Below are positions 45,686 to 54,403 of a DNA stretch of 64,000 bases, piece by piece. Position numbers and translations under genes: made by a program. How positions within the stretch are numbered: position 1 is the stretch's first letter; each line of letters begins with the position of its first letter. Source of the DNA: Spirobacillus cienkowskii (lineage in GTDB: Bacteria; Bdellovibrionota_B; Oligoflexia; Silvanigrellales; Silvanigrellaceae); NCBI RefSeq assembly GCF_037081835.1, contig NZ_CP146516.1:581501-645500 (forward strand), written 5' to 3'. The notes below the pieces were generated by a model. It was not told the origin of the DNA. It made no database searches and saw only the letters and a list, made by a program, of their open reading frames with translations.

Positions 45686-47140
45686 TTAATCTTCGAGATC
45701 GTGAGGCATAAAGTCACGAACAGCTCTAAAATTTTTGTTAGGTCTGTAATGAATAAGATTTGTTAATTTACTTGTATAAAGACAGGCATATGTTTCTACT
45801 TGTGTCGCAAAACGAGAGTTTTGTCGTCCTGTTTTCATAAGTTCGCCCCATATTGGGTGTAATTCTAAATGATATTTTTTAATTTCTTTTTTTTCTTTTT
45901 CTTTAATTATTAATAAATTTTGGTTAGTTTTTGTTATTATTTTTTCAAGTTGCTCTGTCTTGGTTTTTTGTTTTTGTAAATTTTTATTTTTTTCTTGAAT
46001 GTGTAAAATTTCTAGTTTTTTTTCTAATAAATTTCTTTTTTTGTTTAATATGTCGCATATTTTATATTGTTTTTTTAGATTTTGCGTTGTATTGATTTCT
46101 TTTTCTAGCTCTTCAATAACAAGCATAGTTCGCCATCCAATTTCTTTCTTGCTTCTTAAAATGTCACCATAAATATGATCTCCAATATATAATATTTCTG
46201 ACCCAGTTTTAATACCTAGTATGTTATATAAAAGTTTAAAATGGCCACCTTGAAATACTTTTGGTATCGGTTTTGTAATATTTTTTTCGAAATTAAGAAT
46301 ATCAATATTTTTTAAATAACTTGATTCAAGATCAACTTCATAAATTTGATTTTTTACAGTAAAAAAAGAAGGTTTTTGTGAACCTGTTATCACTAAATCA
46401 AATAAACTAAGCCATTCAAATTTTTTATTATCGGTAGAGTATAAGTAACTCATTACAATATTTGTATAATCCCAAAGACTATTTGTTGCTATAAATAATT
46501 TTCTACCAGAAGATTTTAATTGTTTTAATACAGGAACTAAATTTTTGTCTTTAGAAATATATTTACTTGGATTTTCGCTAACTTTATTTTTTATACTTCC
46601 ATCTCTATGACATAGATCGATGCATTTTCTAATGTCTTGATAAATCTCGCAATAGCTTTTATCATTTAGGTTATTTTTTTTATTTTTAAAGTCTACAAGT
46701 TGTAAAAATAAAAACGCTTCGGCGAGAGAAAATAAAGTATCTATCAGGGCAAAATTAGGTTCATCATAATTAATTACATTTTCAACATCATATAATTTTC
46801 TTCTTTCTTCTCTATTTAATTCTCTAAAGCCATGATACGCAAGTTTTACATATCTATGTCGATCCATTTTTAGAACGTTGCCACGAATTTTATCAATAAC
46901 AAGTCCTCTTATCATATAATGTGGATCAAATCGCCATTTTAAAATTTCTTCTGGATATTTGATCTCAACAAGTTTTTTTAATGTTTCGTCGTAGGCAAGT
47001 TTTTCAAAAGTTTCTGGCTTGTAAAGAGCAAGAGTATAATCCATATCAAAGCCAATTGCTTTAATTGAACTCATATTGAGAGATCGATTACAAAATATTT
47101 TTTCACTAATGGGTATAATATTTTTTTGTGCAGATATCAT
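45686..47140 (-). CDS. HAD superfamily 5'-nucleotidase (NT5C2-like, HAD-IG)
   Basis: A 484-residue relative of cytosolic purine 5'-nucleotidase, which dephosphorylates IMP/GMP. The HAD motif I is AIGFDMDYTLALYKPE (nucleophile D, acid D) near residue 32; FDPHYMIRGLVIDKIRGNVLKMDRHRYV is the family signature that follows. Motif II is LFIATNSLWDY near 215, and motif IV is ILYIGDHIYGDILRSKK near 315. The lysine-rich coiled coil at 365-425 also occurs in the eukaryotic-type family. ATG 47140 gives AGGAG a spacing of five; ATG 47143 is too close. Convergent with the tolC-like gene. Confidence 0.87.
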   Translation of the reverse strand: MISAQKNIIPISEKIFCNRSLNMSSIKAIGFDMDYTLALYKPETFEKLAYDETLKKLVEIKYPEEILKWRFDPHYMIRGLVIDKIRGNVLKMDRHRYVKLAYHGFRELNREERRKLYDVENVINYDEPNFALIDTLFSLAEAFLFLQLVDFKNKKNNLNDKSYCEIYQDIRKCIDLCHRDGSIKNKVSENPSKYISKDKNLVPVLKQLKSSGRKLFIATNSLWDYTNIVMSYLYSTDNKKFEWLSLFDLVITGSQKPSFFTVKNQIYEVDLESSYLKNIDILNFEKNITKPIPKVFQGGHFKLLYNILGIKTGSEILYIGDHIYGDILRSKKEIGWRTMLVIEELEKEINTTQNLKKQYKICDILNKKRNLLEKKLEILHIQEKNKNLQKQKTKTEQLEKIITKTNQNLLIIKEKEKKEIKKYHLELHPIWGELMKTGRQNSRFATQVETYACLYTSKLTNLIHYRPNKNFRAVRDFMPHDLED

Positions 47141-47193
47141 CATCTCTCCTCTTAGTGCACTTCGGTCACCATTAAGTCAGAGAGGTGACTTTA

Positions 47194-48288
47194 TCATGCA
47201 TAATATTTTCCGAATCGATTTCCAATAAATTTATCATAAGAAATATCTTCTTGGCGAACAAATCCAGCACTCGGTAACTGCCCATGAGCATGAAGATCAA
47301 CAACTGCGCAAATACCAGAGGCTGTGGTAATTTGGATAGCTCCCCAGTGTTCTCCCCTTATTTCGGCATTATATATTTTTTTAGCGTAGCTGAGTTGACT
47401 CAGTTTATTATTTTTTTCACCTGTGACTGTAACAAAAATAATGACAACATCTTGTGTAGTATGCGGCAGAGATCTTTCAAGAATTTTTTTAAAGTTTTCT
47501 CTATCATCAATAAACTTTAAATCGTGCAGTAAAGTGTGAATTATTTTTCTATGTCCTGGATAACGTATAGATTTATAGTCCATAAATTTGACTTTACCAG
47601 CGAGAGTTTCGGCAAGAGTCCCAAGTCCTCCAGATGTATTGAAGGCTTCATATTCTTCCCCATCTAAATTAAAAAGTTCTTTACCTTCTAAAGCGGGAGT
47701 CAGTTCTAGTTTACCATTATTAATAACTTCACAAGGGTTACAATATTCGTTAATTAGACCATCAGTACTCCAGGTTAAATTGTATTTTAAACTATTATGA
47801 GGATAAATTGGAAGAGCTCCTACTCGCATTTTTACAGTATGGACAGAATCAAATTGTTCAGTAAGATGTTTTGCTGCAATTGTAATAAAACCAGGAGCTA
47901 AGCCACACTGTGGAATAAATGTGCAAGGAGCGTTTTTGGATAGTTCTTTGATGATAGAAGTTGTTTTAACATCTTCTGTTAAATCTAAGTAATTTACTTT
48001 TAATTTTCTTGCTGCTTCTGCTATATCTTTATTGCAAAAAAACGGAGCGCAGCTCAATACGTAGTCTTTTTCTTTTAATGCTTTTTCTATTTCTTTAGAA
48101 GACATAAAATTAGCGGTATCATAACTAACATTTTTATGAGGATATTTTAATATGGTAGCAGATTTAGCGGTATCTATATTAGAATCAAAAACTGTAATTT
48201 GGTATTCTTCGCATTCTGAAAGCATGCTTACAACAAGTTTTCCAATTTTTCCTGCGCCAAAAACGGCTACATTTTTTTTTGCCGACAT
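47194..48288 (-). CDS. Saccharopine dehydrogenase-like oxidoreductase
   Basis: A 364-residue NAD(P)-dependent enzyme with an N-terminal Rossmann domain (VAVFGAGKIGKLVVSML, GxGxxG motif at residue 9-15) and the saccharopine-dehydrogenase fold: YVLSCAPFFCNKDIAEAA near 75, the substrate-domain start CGLAPGFITIAAKHL near 125 and the C-terminal ASGICAVVDLHAHG. It could make or split saccharopine or act on a related amino acid (carboxynorspermidine synthase has the same fold). ATG 48288 has AGAGG seven bases upstream; the frame to 48321 adds 11 unrelated residues. The nucleotidase gene follows after about 50 bases. Confidence 0.85.
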   Translation of the reverse strand: MSAKKNVAVFGAGKIGKLVVSMLSECEEYQITVFDSNIDTAKSATILKYPHKNVSYDTANFMSSKEIEKALKEKDYVLSCAPFFCNKDIAEAARKLKVNYLDLTEDVKTTSIIKELSKNAPCTFIPQCGLAPGFITIAAKHLTEQFDSVHTVKMRVGALPIYPHNSLKYNLTWSTDGLINEYCNPCEVINNGKLELTPALEGKELFNLDGEEYEAFNTSGGLGTLAETLAGKVKFMDYKSIRYPGHRKIIHTLLHDLKFIDDRENFKKILERSLPHTTQDVVIIFVTVTGEKNNKLSQLSYAKKIYNAEIRGEHWGAIQITTASGICAVVDLHAHGQLPSAGFVRQEDISYDKFIGNRFGKYYA

Positions 48289-48400
48289 CTTTGTACCTCT
48301 TAATAAATATTGAATTGCCATTTGATTAGATCCATGCGATCTATGTTAACAGTAAGTATGTTTTTCTCACTAGGAATTAAATTGGTCAAGGAGTTTTATT

Positions 48401-49753
48401 GTGAAAGAAGATCAAAGAGTACAAAAAACGAGCCATTTTTGTTATTGGAACTCTTTAACTGAAGAAAAAAAAGCAGAACTTATTAAGAATTCACAAACAG
48501 AAATTGGAGTTAATTCAGAAATTGGGTATTTAAGAAAAGTTTTTTTACACTCTCCAGGACATGAAGTTGAACTCATGACTCCAAAAAATGCTCCAGAGCT
48601 TTTGTATAATGATATTATTTATTATAAAAATGTTGTTGCAGGGCACGCGCAGTTAAAATCTGTTTTAAGTTTGGTAAGCAATGTGTTAGAGGTAACAGAT
48701 TGTCTAGAAGAAATATTAGACATTCCTATAGCAAGAGAGCAGTTACTCGACAAGATTTTAAGATATCAAAATTGTATAGAGTATAAATTAGAACTCGAAT
48801 CATTACCTTCTGCAGATTTGGCACAAGCTTTATTAACGGGTGTGCCATTAAAACGGAACACACTGGAAACTTGGTTGTCTTCAAAGAATTTTTCTCTTGT
48901 TCCGTTACCAAATATGTATTTTATGCGCGATACAAGCATGGTAGTGGGAAATCGAGTGATTACATCAAAAATGGCAAGTTCAGTGCGGTATGCCGAATCA
49001 CTTATAATGCGCACTATTTATGATTACCATCCAAATTTGCAAGGATATGGTTTGTTACTTGATGCGTTAAATGAGCAAAATGATCCTGAATTTACAATAG
49101 AAGGCGGAGATATTCTTGTTATCAATAAAGATCTTTTATTGGTAGGAATCAGTGAGAGAACAACTCCAAAAGCAATTGATACTCTTGTTAATCAATTAAT
49201 CAAAGCACGAGCTGAAGAAGCTAAAGAAGAACCTTTTAATTTACTCTGTGTTATTTTACCAAAAAATCGAAGCACAATTCATCTTGATATGATTTTTACT
49301 GTTGTAAATAATGAACAAGCAATTGTTTACCCTCCTTATGTATTAGGTAGAGAGCGAGCTCGTGTTGTTCGTATTCGTGTTAAACCAGATGGAGATAAAA
49401 AATTTAAAGAGGTTGAAGATCTTATTTTAGGCTTGAGAAGTGTCGGGGTGCGAATGGATCCTATTCCTTGTGGTGGAGATGATCCGTTGTATCAACAGCG
49501 TGAACAATGGAATAGTGGAGCCAATTTATTTGCGTTTGCTCCTGGAAAAGTCATTAGCTACATTCATGAGCACACGCTTCGGGCTTGCGAGTCAGCTGGG
49601 TTTAAAATTGTGTCTGCAAAAGATGTTATCAAGCACCCAACACTGCTGCAAAGTCACTCACCATTGGTTGTTACTGTTGAGGGAAGTGAATTATCTCGTG
49701 GAGGTGGAGGGCCGCGGTGCATGACCTGCCCTGTTTTGCGAGATCCAGTATAA
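48401..49753 (+). CDS. arcA: Arginine deiminase
   Basis: Hydrolyses arginine to citrulline and ammonia. A GTG start with AAGGAG upstream gives 450 residues. Marks include SEIGYLRKVFLHSPGHE, the MRDTSMVVG guanidinium-binding aspartate region near 185, TIEGGDILVI near 230, the histidine in IHLDMIFT near 302, and the catalytic cysteine C440 in GGGGPRCMTCPVLRDP, very close to gammaproteobacterial ArcA tails. The arcB, arcC and arcD partners are absent, so it does not sit in a complete ADI operon here. It is divergent from the saccharopine-dehydrogenase-like gene. Confidence 0.93.
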   Translation: MKEDQRVQKTSHFCYWNSLTEEKKAELIKNSQTEIGVNSEIGYLRKVFLHSPGHEVELMTPKNAPELLYNDIIYYKNVVAGHAQLKSVLSLVSNVLEVTDCLEEILDIPIAREQLLDKILRYQNCIEYKLELESLPSADLAQALLTGVPLKRNTLETWLSSKNFSLVPLPNMYFMRDTSMVVGNRVITSKMASSVRYAESLIMRTIYDYHPNLQGYGLLLDALNEQNDPEFTIEGGDILVINKDLLLVGISERTTPKAIDTLVNQLIKARAEEAKEEPFNLLCVILPKNRSTIHLDMIFTVVNNEQAIVYPPYVLGRERARVVRIRVKPDGDKKFKEVEDLILGLRSVGVRMDPIPCGGDDPLYQQREQWNSGANLFAFAPGKVISYIHEHTLRACESAGFKIVSAKDVIKHPTLLQSHSPLVVTVEGSELSRGGGGPRCMTCPVLRDPV

Positions 49754-49847
49754 ATTTTGCAACAATATGCCCCTTTGCATTTGCTCTTGCCTCAAGTCAT
49801 AATTAAAGGTGACGATACATTAAGTAACGAAGAGGGGAATAATAAGC

Positions 49848-51887
49848 ATGCGAGGAGCGTTTCGATATACAAGTACTTTGTTCATCGCTTCATATATTTT
49901 ATTACCATCTTCATTTTTATTTAATTCTTGCTCAAGTAACAATGATGTTGCTTCTAGTAAGTTAGAATTAAATCTCCCAGAGCAAAAAAGTTTACTTTCA
50001 AAAGTAAAACGTAGCGAAATTAACTATATTTCAAACTTAAAAGATTATTCTCCTCCAACAGAAAAACAACTTATAGATGAAGCTAATTTTCAAAATATTA
50101 AGCTTTATAATGAAAGTGCACGTGTTTTAACAGATTGGATTTCAAGATCGTTACCATCTAAAGATCGAATTCAAATTGCAAAAAATTGCGAAAATTTAAT
50201 TGCTGGATTTAAAAATCAATTTCCCTTAAATGAAGAAACTCTTACCTGTGCTGCATGGTGGTTAGAAAAAAGAAATAATGAAACTTTAGCGAATGCGTCT
50301 AAATTATCTGCAGCATCTCCGCCAATTATAAAATTTTTATCTAATAAACAAAGGGCAGAATGGAAAAACTTTGAGGGACTTTCGTTTAATGATGCATTTT
50401 ATCAATTAGATCCTCCAAGCATTAGTAAAGCTAAAAAAATTTCTGCAGAAGCGCTAGAAGTTGCATCTGATTGCGATTATAGTAATGCAAATGCAGCATT
50501 AATTATCAGATTAGAACCATTTTTACCTGATAAAGAGATTTATTCATTCATTGATAAAATATATAATAAAATGAAAAAATGTTTGTCTGCAAATGTTGAA
50601 CCAAGTGAAAAACTTCATTTAAGGGTTGGGTTATTACGTTTAATTTCAGGGCAACCTGAGATTGCAAAAGAATCACTAGAAGATGCTTTACTAGATAAAG
50701 ATCCAGGAGAAAGTTCCAGAAGTCTTTTTTGGTTAGGCACAATTCATCATAAATCTAAAAATAATTTAAAAGAAAATCCATATTGGCAAAGATTATTAAA
50801 AGAAAATCCAATTTCTCTAGCAGCCATAGTTGCTTCCCAGCAATTAGGAATTGATCCATTAGATAACTTGGTTCCAGATAAAGATATTGAATTGCAGTCC
50901 AGAGATTCTAATGTTTGGAACGAAAATAATTTAGAAGCATTTGTTTTTGATTTACTACGGGCAAAAAAACAAGTATCTGCTGCAAAAGAATGGGCAAATT
51001 TTGTAGGGAGAACATCTACAATCACAAATCCAAAATTAATTCTTTACTGGATTTTAGCGCAAAATAGTATGAAAAATTATAGATACTCAATTTTTATGTT
51101 GGGTAGATATAGTAAATATTATAAAAATTTTCCTGTTAGTAAAACACTTTTATCGTTTCATTTTCCTAAGCCTTATTTAAGAGAAATTGCAAATCACTCA
51201 AAAGAGATTGATCCAATTTTTGTATTATCACTTGTTCGTCAAGAGAGTGCTTTTGATACTCATGCCCAATCAACTGCCAACGCTAGAGGTTTGATGCAGG
51301 TTTTACCAACAACTGCAAAAACAATAAAAAGAAAAACATCTCCACGCCATTTGTTTGATGCTGATAAAAATTTAGAGATTGGTACTAAATATCTTAATAT
51401 CTTGTTAAGAAAGTACAATGGAAAAACTGAGTATGCACTTGCAGCCTATAACGCGGGAGCTTCAAATGTAGATAAATGGCGAGAAAGAGTGAGTAGCGAT
51501 AATATTATGCTTTTTTGTGATTATATGCCTTTTAAAGAAACGCGAAGCTATGTGTCCTTAATTTTAAGAAACTACTATTGGTATACAAGAATTATTTCTG
51601 AAAAAGACGATGTATTATCAAAAAAAGTGATTGCTCAAAGCTTAAATGCAAAATGGAAATCAGAGAGAGTTAAAGCTCTCGTTAATCATGCATCAAATGC
51701 AGATATAAAATTACGACAAAAAGAATTATTAGATAAAATTTTTATTTTTGGGAAATCAGTATCAAATATTAGTACAAATCAATATGATAATAAAAACTCG
51801 AGCAATCTAAAAAATACTCCAAACAAAAATTTTAACTATAAAGATAAGAAAATTAAAGCAATTTCTTTAGAAAAAGAGATTAAGTAA
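49848..51887 (+). CDS. Soluble lytic murein transglycosylase (Slt70-like)
   Basis: A 679-residue cell-wall enzyme that cleaves the MurNAc-GlcNAc bond to form 1,6-anhydro ends. The N-terminus is a signal peptide with a lipobox-like FNSC near residue 28, not canonical. Residues about 60-450 are a helical superhelix region (TPR-like). The C-terminal SLT domain starts PIFVLSLVRQESAFDTHAQS with its catalytic glutamate, continues ARGLMQVLPTTAK, and has LAAYNAGASNVDKWR. A lysine/asparagine-rich tail of 60 residues ends the protein. GAGGGG lies ten bases before ATG. Confidence 0.9.
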   Translation: MRGAFRYTSTLFIASYILLPSSFLFNSCSSNNDVASSKLELNLPEQKSLLSKVKRSEINYISNLKDYSPPTEKQLIDEANFQNIKLYNESARVLTDWISRSLPSKDRIQIAKNCENLIAGFKNQFPLNEETLTCAAWWLEKRNNETLANASKLSAASPPIIKFLSNKQRAEWKNFEGLSFNDAFYQLDPPSISKAKKISAEALEVASDCDYSNANAALIIRLEPFLPDKEIYSFIDKIYNKMKKCLSANVEPSEKLHLRVGLLRLISGQPEIAKESLEDALLDKDPGESSRSLFWLGTIHHKSKNNLKENPYWQRLLKENPISLAAIVASQQLGIDPLDNLVPDKDIELQSRDSNVWNENNLEAFVFDLLRAKKQVSAAKEWANFVGRTSTITNPKLILYWILAQNSMKNYRYSIFMLGRYSKYYKNFPVSKTLLSFHFPKPYLREIANHSKEIDPIFVLSLVRQESAFDTHAQSTANARGLMQVLPTTAKTIKRKTSPRHLFDADKNLEIGTKYLNILLRKYNGKTEYALAAYNAGASNVDKWRERVSSDNIMLFCDYMPFKETRSYVSLILRNYYWYTRIISEKDDVLSKKVIAQSLNAKWKSERVKALVNHASNADIKLRQKELLDKIFIFGKSVSNISTNQYDNKNSSNLKNTPNKNFNYKDKKIKAISLEKEIK

Positions 51888-51897
51888 TAATAATTTA

Positions 51898-52512
51898 TTA
51901 CTGAAAGTTATTGATGATTTCTCCTTTGATTGATGAGTTTTTTGTTATATTTATTTTTGAATTTTTGTTTTCAATAATTATATTTCCAGCTACAACTGTA
52001 TTCTCTAATGTTAGGGTCTGTTGATTAGAGTTATTTAAATTTTCTTTTAATATTATATTTTTATTTATTATAGAATTTTTTATTGTATTATTAAGACCAA
52101 AAATTTCAGTATTATCATAAAATATGCTATTATCTGCAAATAAATTTCCAAAAACTTGTGTGTATTTATTAATAACTACTTCGTGAATAAAGGCGTTTTC
52201 TGTAACATATAAATTTGAAAATCTTACAAATTTTGCGATAAGTTGACCATAAAAATTACCATTAAAGACAGTAGAATTTAAAAGATTGCTTCTTCCTAAA
52301 ATTACAAGATTATCTTTGAAATTAGAATTATTAGATACAATATTTCCATTAATAATTATATTAGATGTTGAATGGCATTTATTAAAATTAGCGTTTCCCT
52401 CTATCATCAGTTCATTGATTGTATTTTCATTGCAAACATATGTATCACTTGTAGTGGCAAAGCATAAATTTGAAATCAAAAACAAAAAAACACTCAGTCT
52501 AAAATACTTCAT
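51898..52512 (-). CDS. Secreted asparagine-rich beta-solenoid-like protein
   Basis: A 204-residue exported protein of unknown function. Signal peptide residues 1-19 (ending CFA). The mature part is built of short irregular repeats of pattern N-x-x-I/V-x-G/N-N (INGNIVSNNSNFKDNLVI, FGLNNTIKNSIINKNIIL), which suggests a right-handed beta-helix similar to bactofilin or polymer-forming proteins, but no specific family motif. Two cysteines occur early in the mature part. ATG 52512 has AAAGGAG eight bases upstream. Located convergent with the transglycosylase gene. Confidence 0.6.
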   Translation of the reverse strand: MKYFRLSVFLFLISNLCFATTSDTYVCNENTINELMIEGNANFNKCHSTSNIIINGNIVSNNSNFKDNLVILGRSNLLNSTVFNGNFYGQLIAKFVRFSNLYVTENAFIHEVVINKYTQVFGNLFADNSIFYDNTEIFGLNNTIKNSIINKNIILKENLNNSNQQTLTLENTVVAGNIIIENKNSKINITKNSSIKGEIINNFQ

Positions 52513-52690
52513 ACTTATTACTCCTTTCGTCAAATTTGTAATATTAAAATTAAATTCTTTATAATTAAAATTAGAACAAGAAGGTCATTAAACTATTTAA
52601 TAGCATATAAGTACATTTATATCAAATTTTTATTTTAAATATAATTTTTAAAATTTATTGTAAAAACACATTAAAGGTTTAAGTGTTTTT

Positions 52691-53644
52691 TTAAATTTTT
52701 TTATTGTGATGCTTGTTAAAAGGTATAAAAAAAGCAACTGGATATTCTGGATATGAAAGATGACTAGAAGGTTGATTATTGCTCTGACTTTCTTCTAATT
52801 TATTGACCTTATCATTAATTTGAGTCATTGATTTAAATTCTAAACAATCTGTAAAATAATATAAACATTTAAATCCTTTTTTTCTTTCATGATAATTATG
52901 AGTAAAATAAGACATTAGATTTAGCAACCAGGATTGTCCTCGATTAAGAGGATAGCAATTAAAATATTCAAATTTTTGAGTATTTTTAAAGCCAAATACA
53001 TCTAAATAATTTAAAATTCTAATAGTGAAAATTTCTCCCATTGCATTTGCATTCATCATCATATAAATAGAAGAATTTTTATGTTTTACAGCTTTTAAGG
53101 CACAATCTAAAAAAATTTTTAAATCATAATAGTTTTGAGGTGGATCAAAACAAATTACAGAAAATAATTTACTTAAATAATTTGGAAGGCCTTGATATAA
53201 ATCAATGTGTAAAAATGTAATCGGAAATTTTGCATCATGAGTTAATATTTTTAATTTATTTAATAAAGATTTATCACAATCTAGTACTGTAATGTACTTA
53301 AACTTTCGTGAAGCGAGTTCAACACATAGTAAATCATCATCACCCATTAGCAATATTTCTTTATCTCTATAACCATTTTTTTCTAAAAGATCTGCTCTTT
53401 TTTTACGAGTTTCCACAGTGCATGGAAGTTGATTATAATGTTCTACAAATTTTAAGGATGGTTTTTTTATTATTAATTCATTATTTTCAGATTTATGATA
53501 TTTAATGTTTTCATCAATTATTTTTCTTAAAAAAAGCATTTTTTCTTTACTATTTAATTTTAAAATATGTTTAACAGTTTTGCTTCTAAAAAAAATACTT
53601 AAAGTTGAGCATAAAATTTTATGAAAAATTTCTTTTATTTTCAT
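52691..53644 (-). CDS. BpsA-like branched-chain polyamine synthase (aminopropyltransferase)
   Basis: A 317-residue protein whose central 200 residues match the C-terminal domain of N4-bis(aminopropyl)spermidine synthase: TRKKRADLLEKNGYRDKEILLMGDDDLL near residue 80, ITVLDCDKSLL near 118, HIDLYQGLP near 147, and CFDPPQNYYDLKIFLDCALKAVK near 165. The GDDD and DPP motifs bind donor and acceptor; typical enzymes have DPPY, here DPPQ. The N-terminal 60 residues differ from archaeal BpsA and may be a helical regulator. Start overlaps the LysE-like gene by four bases (ATGA), implying coupled synthesis and export. Confidence 0.75.
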   Translation of the reverse strand: MKIKEIFHKILCSTLSIFFRSKTVKHILKLNSKEKMLFLRKIIDENIKYHKSENNELIIKKPSLKFVEHYNQLPCTVETRKKRADLLEKNGYRDKEILLMGDDDLLCVELASRKFKYITVLDCDKSLLNKLKILTHDAKFPITFLHIDLYQGLPNYLSKLFSVICFDPPQNYYDLKIFLDCALKAVKHKNSSIYMMMNANAMGEIFTIRILNYLDVFGFKNTQKFEYFNCYPLNRGQSWLLNLMSYFTHNYHERKKGFKCLYYFTDCLEFKSMTQINDKVNKLEESQSNNQPSSHLSYPEYPVAFFIPFNKHHNKKI

Positions 53645-54330
53645 GCAGTTAATCCTAGATAATAGGTAATTATAAACTTTATAGAAAATATAATTGCAAT
53701 CATAATTAATGTGTAACCCATATATTTTTCAATTTTACTAATGGAATTTTGTGTCATTTTTTTGCCTATATGGTTTGCAAAGTATCGGTATAATTTAAAC
53801 ACTATCCAATCACCAAATCCAACTCCTATCGCAATTGCGATGATTTCTATAAATAATAAGTTTTCTTTTAAATAGTCTTGTCCCATCCACCAAAGATACC
53901 AGAAGGGAATTAAACCTGGTATCGTCAATGTTCCAACTACTCCTTCAAAAAATGTGCTTACATATTTACTTTTATGGTTATTTGATGTTTTGACTTGATG
54001 TATAAGTTTATCATTTTTATTGTTAAGGATGTATTTTGTGCCTATATATATTAATAATAAAATAAAAATTACGTTTGCTAAGGTAATAAATAAATCTTTG
54101 TAATCCGAAAGTAAACTAAGCTGCAGTGTTTCTTTAACAATAAGGTAAATTATTATGCAACAAATTGTATCTGCGATAATAATGCCTAATTGAAAAAAAA
54201 ATAATTTAATTTTTTCATTTTTTAGATAAAAAACAATCATTGAAACATTAAGTAGACCTGGAGGCGCTGATGAGATAATACCACCAACCATTGCAGATAA
54301 AAATAAATATAAAATTATTTCATATTCCAT
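53641..54330 (-). CDS. LysE/RhtB-family exporter
   Basis: A 229-residue, roughly six-helix inner-membrane protein. The LysE family opening GGIISSAPPGLLNVSMIVFYLKN (usually G-x-x-P-G-P) sits after the first helix, and a central FEGVVGTLTIPGLIPFWYLWW matches the second family repeat. It may export an amino acid or, given the coupled BpsA-like gene, a polyamine; the latter is inference. ATG 54330 has AGG seven bases upstream, immediately next to a 17-bp hairpin. A longer open frame to 54387 would run through that hairpin. Confidence 0.75.
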   Translation of the reverse strand: MEYEIILYLFLSAMVGGIISSAPPGLLNVSMIVFYLKNEKIKLFFFQLGIIIADTICCIIIYLIVKETLQLSLLSDYKDLFITLANVIFILLLIYIGTKYILNNKNDKLIHQVKTSNNHKSKYVSTFFEGVVGTLTIPGLIPFWYLWWMGQDYLKENLLFIEIIAIAIGVGFGDWIVFKLYRYFANHIGKKMTQNSISKIEKYMGYTLIMIAIIFSIKFIITYYLGLTA

Positions 54331-54377
54331 TAAAAACCTATAGAGAGTGTTATTTAATATAATAACACTCTCTATAG
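54331..54377 (-). terminator. 17-bp hairpin between malic enzyme and LysE-like genes
   Basis: Perfect 17-bp stem (54338-54354 with 54361-54377; CTATAGAGAGTGTTATT and its complement), loop TAATAT. On the minus strand it is followed by GGTTTTTAATG: a short U-run and then the LysE start codon. It can end malic-enzyme transcription and also brackets the AGG ribosome-binding site of the next gene. Confidence 0.7.
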
Positions 54378-54403
54378 ACAAACCCAAATTTAACTTAAAA
54401 TTT

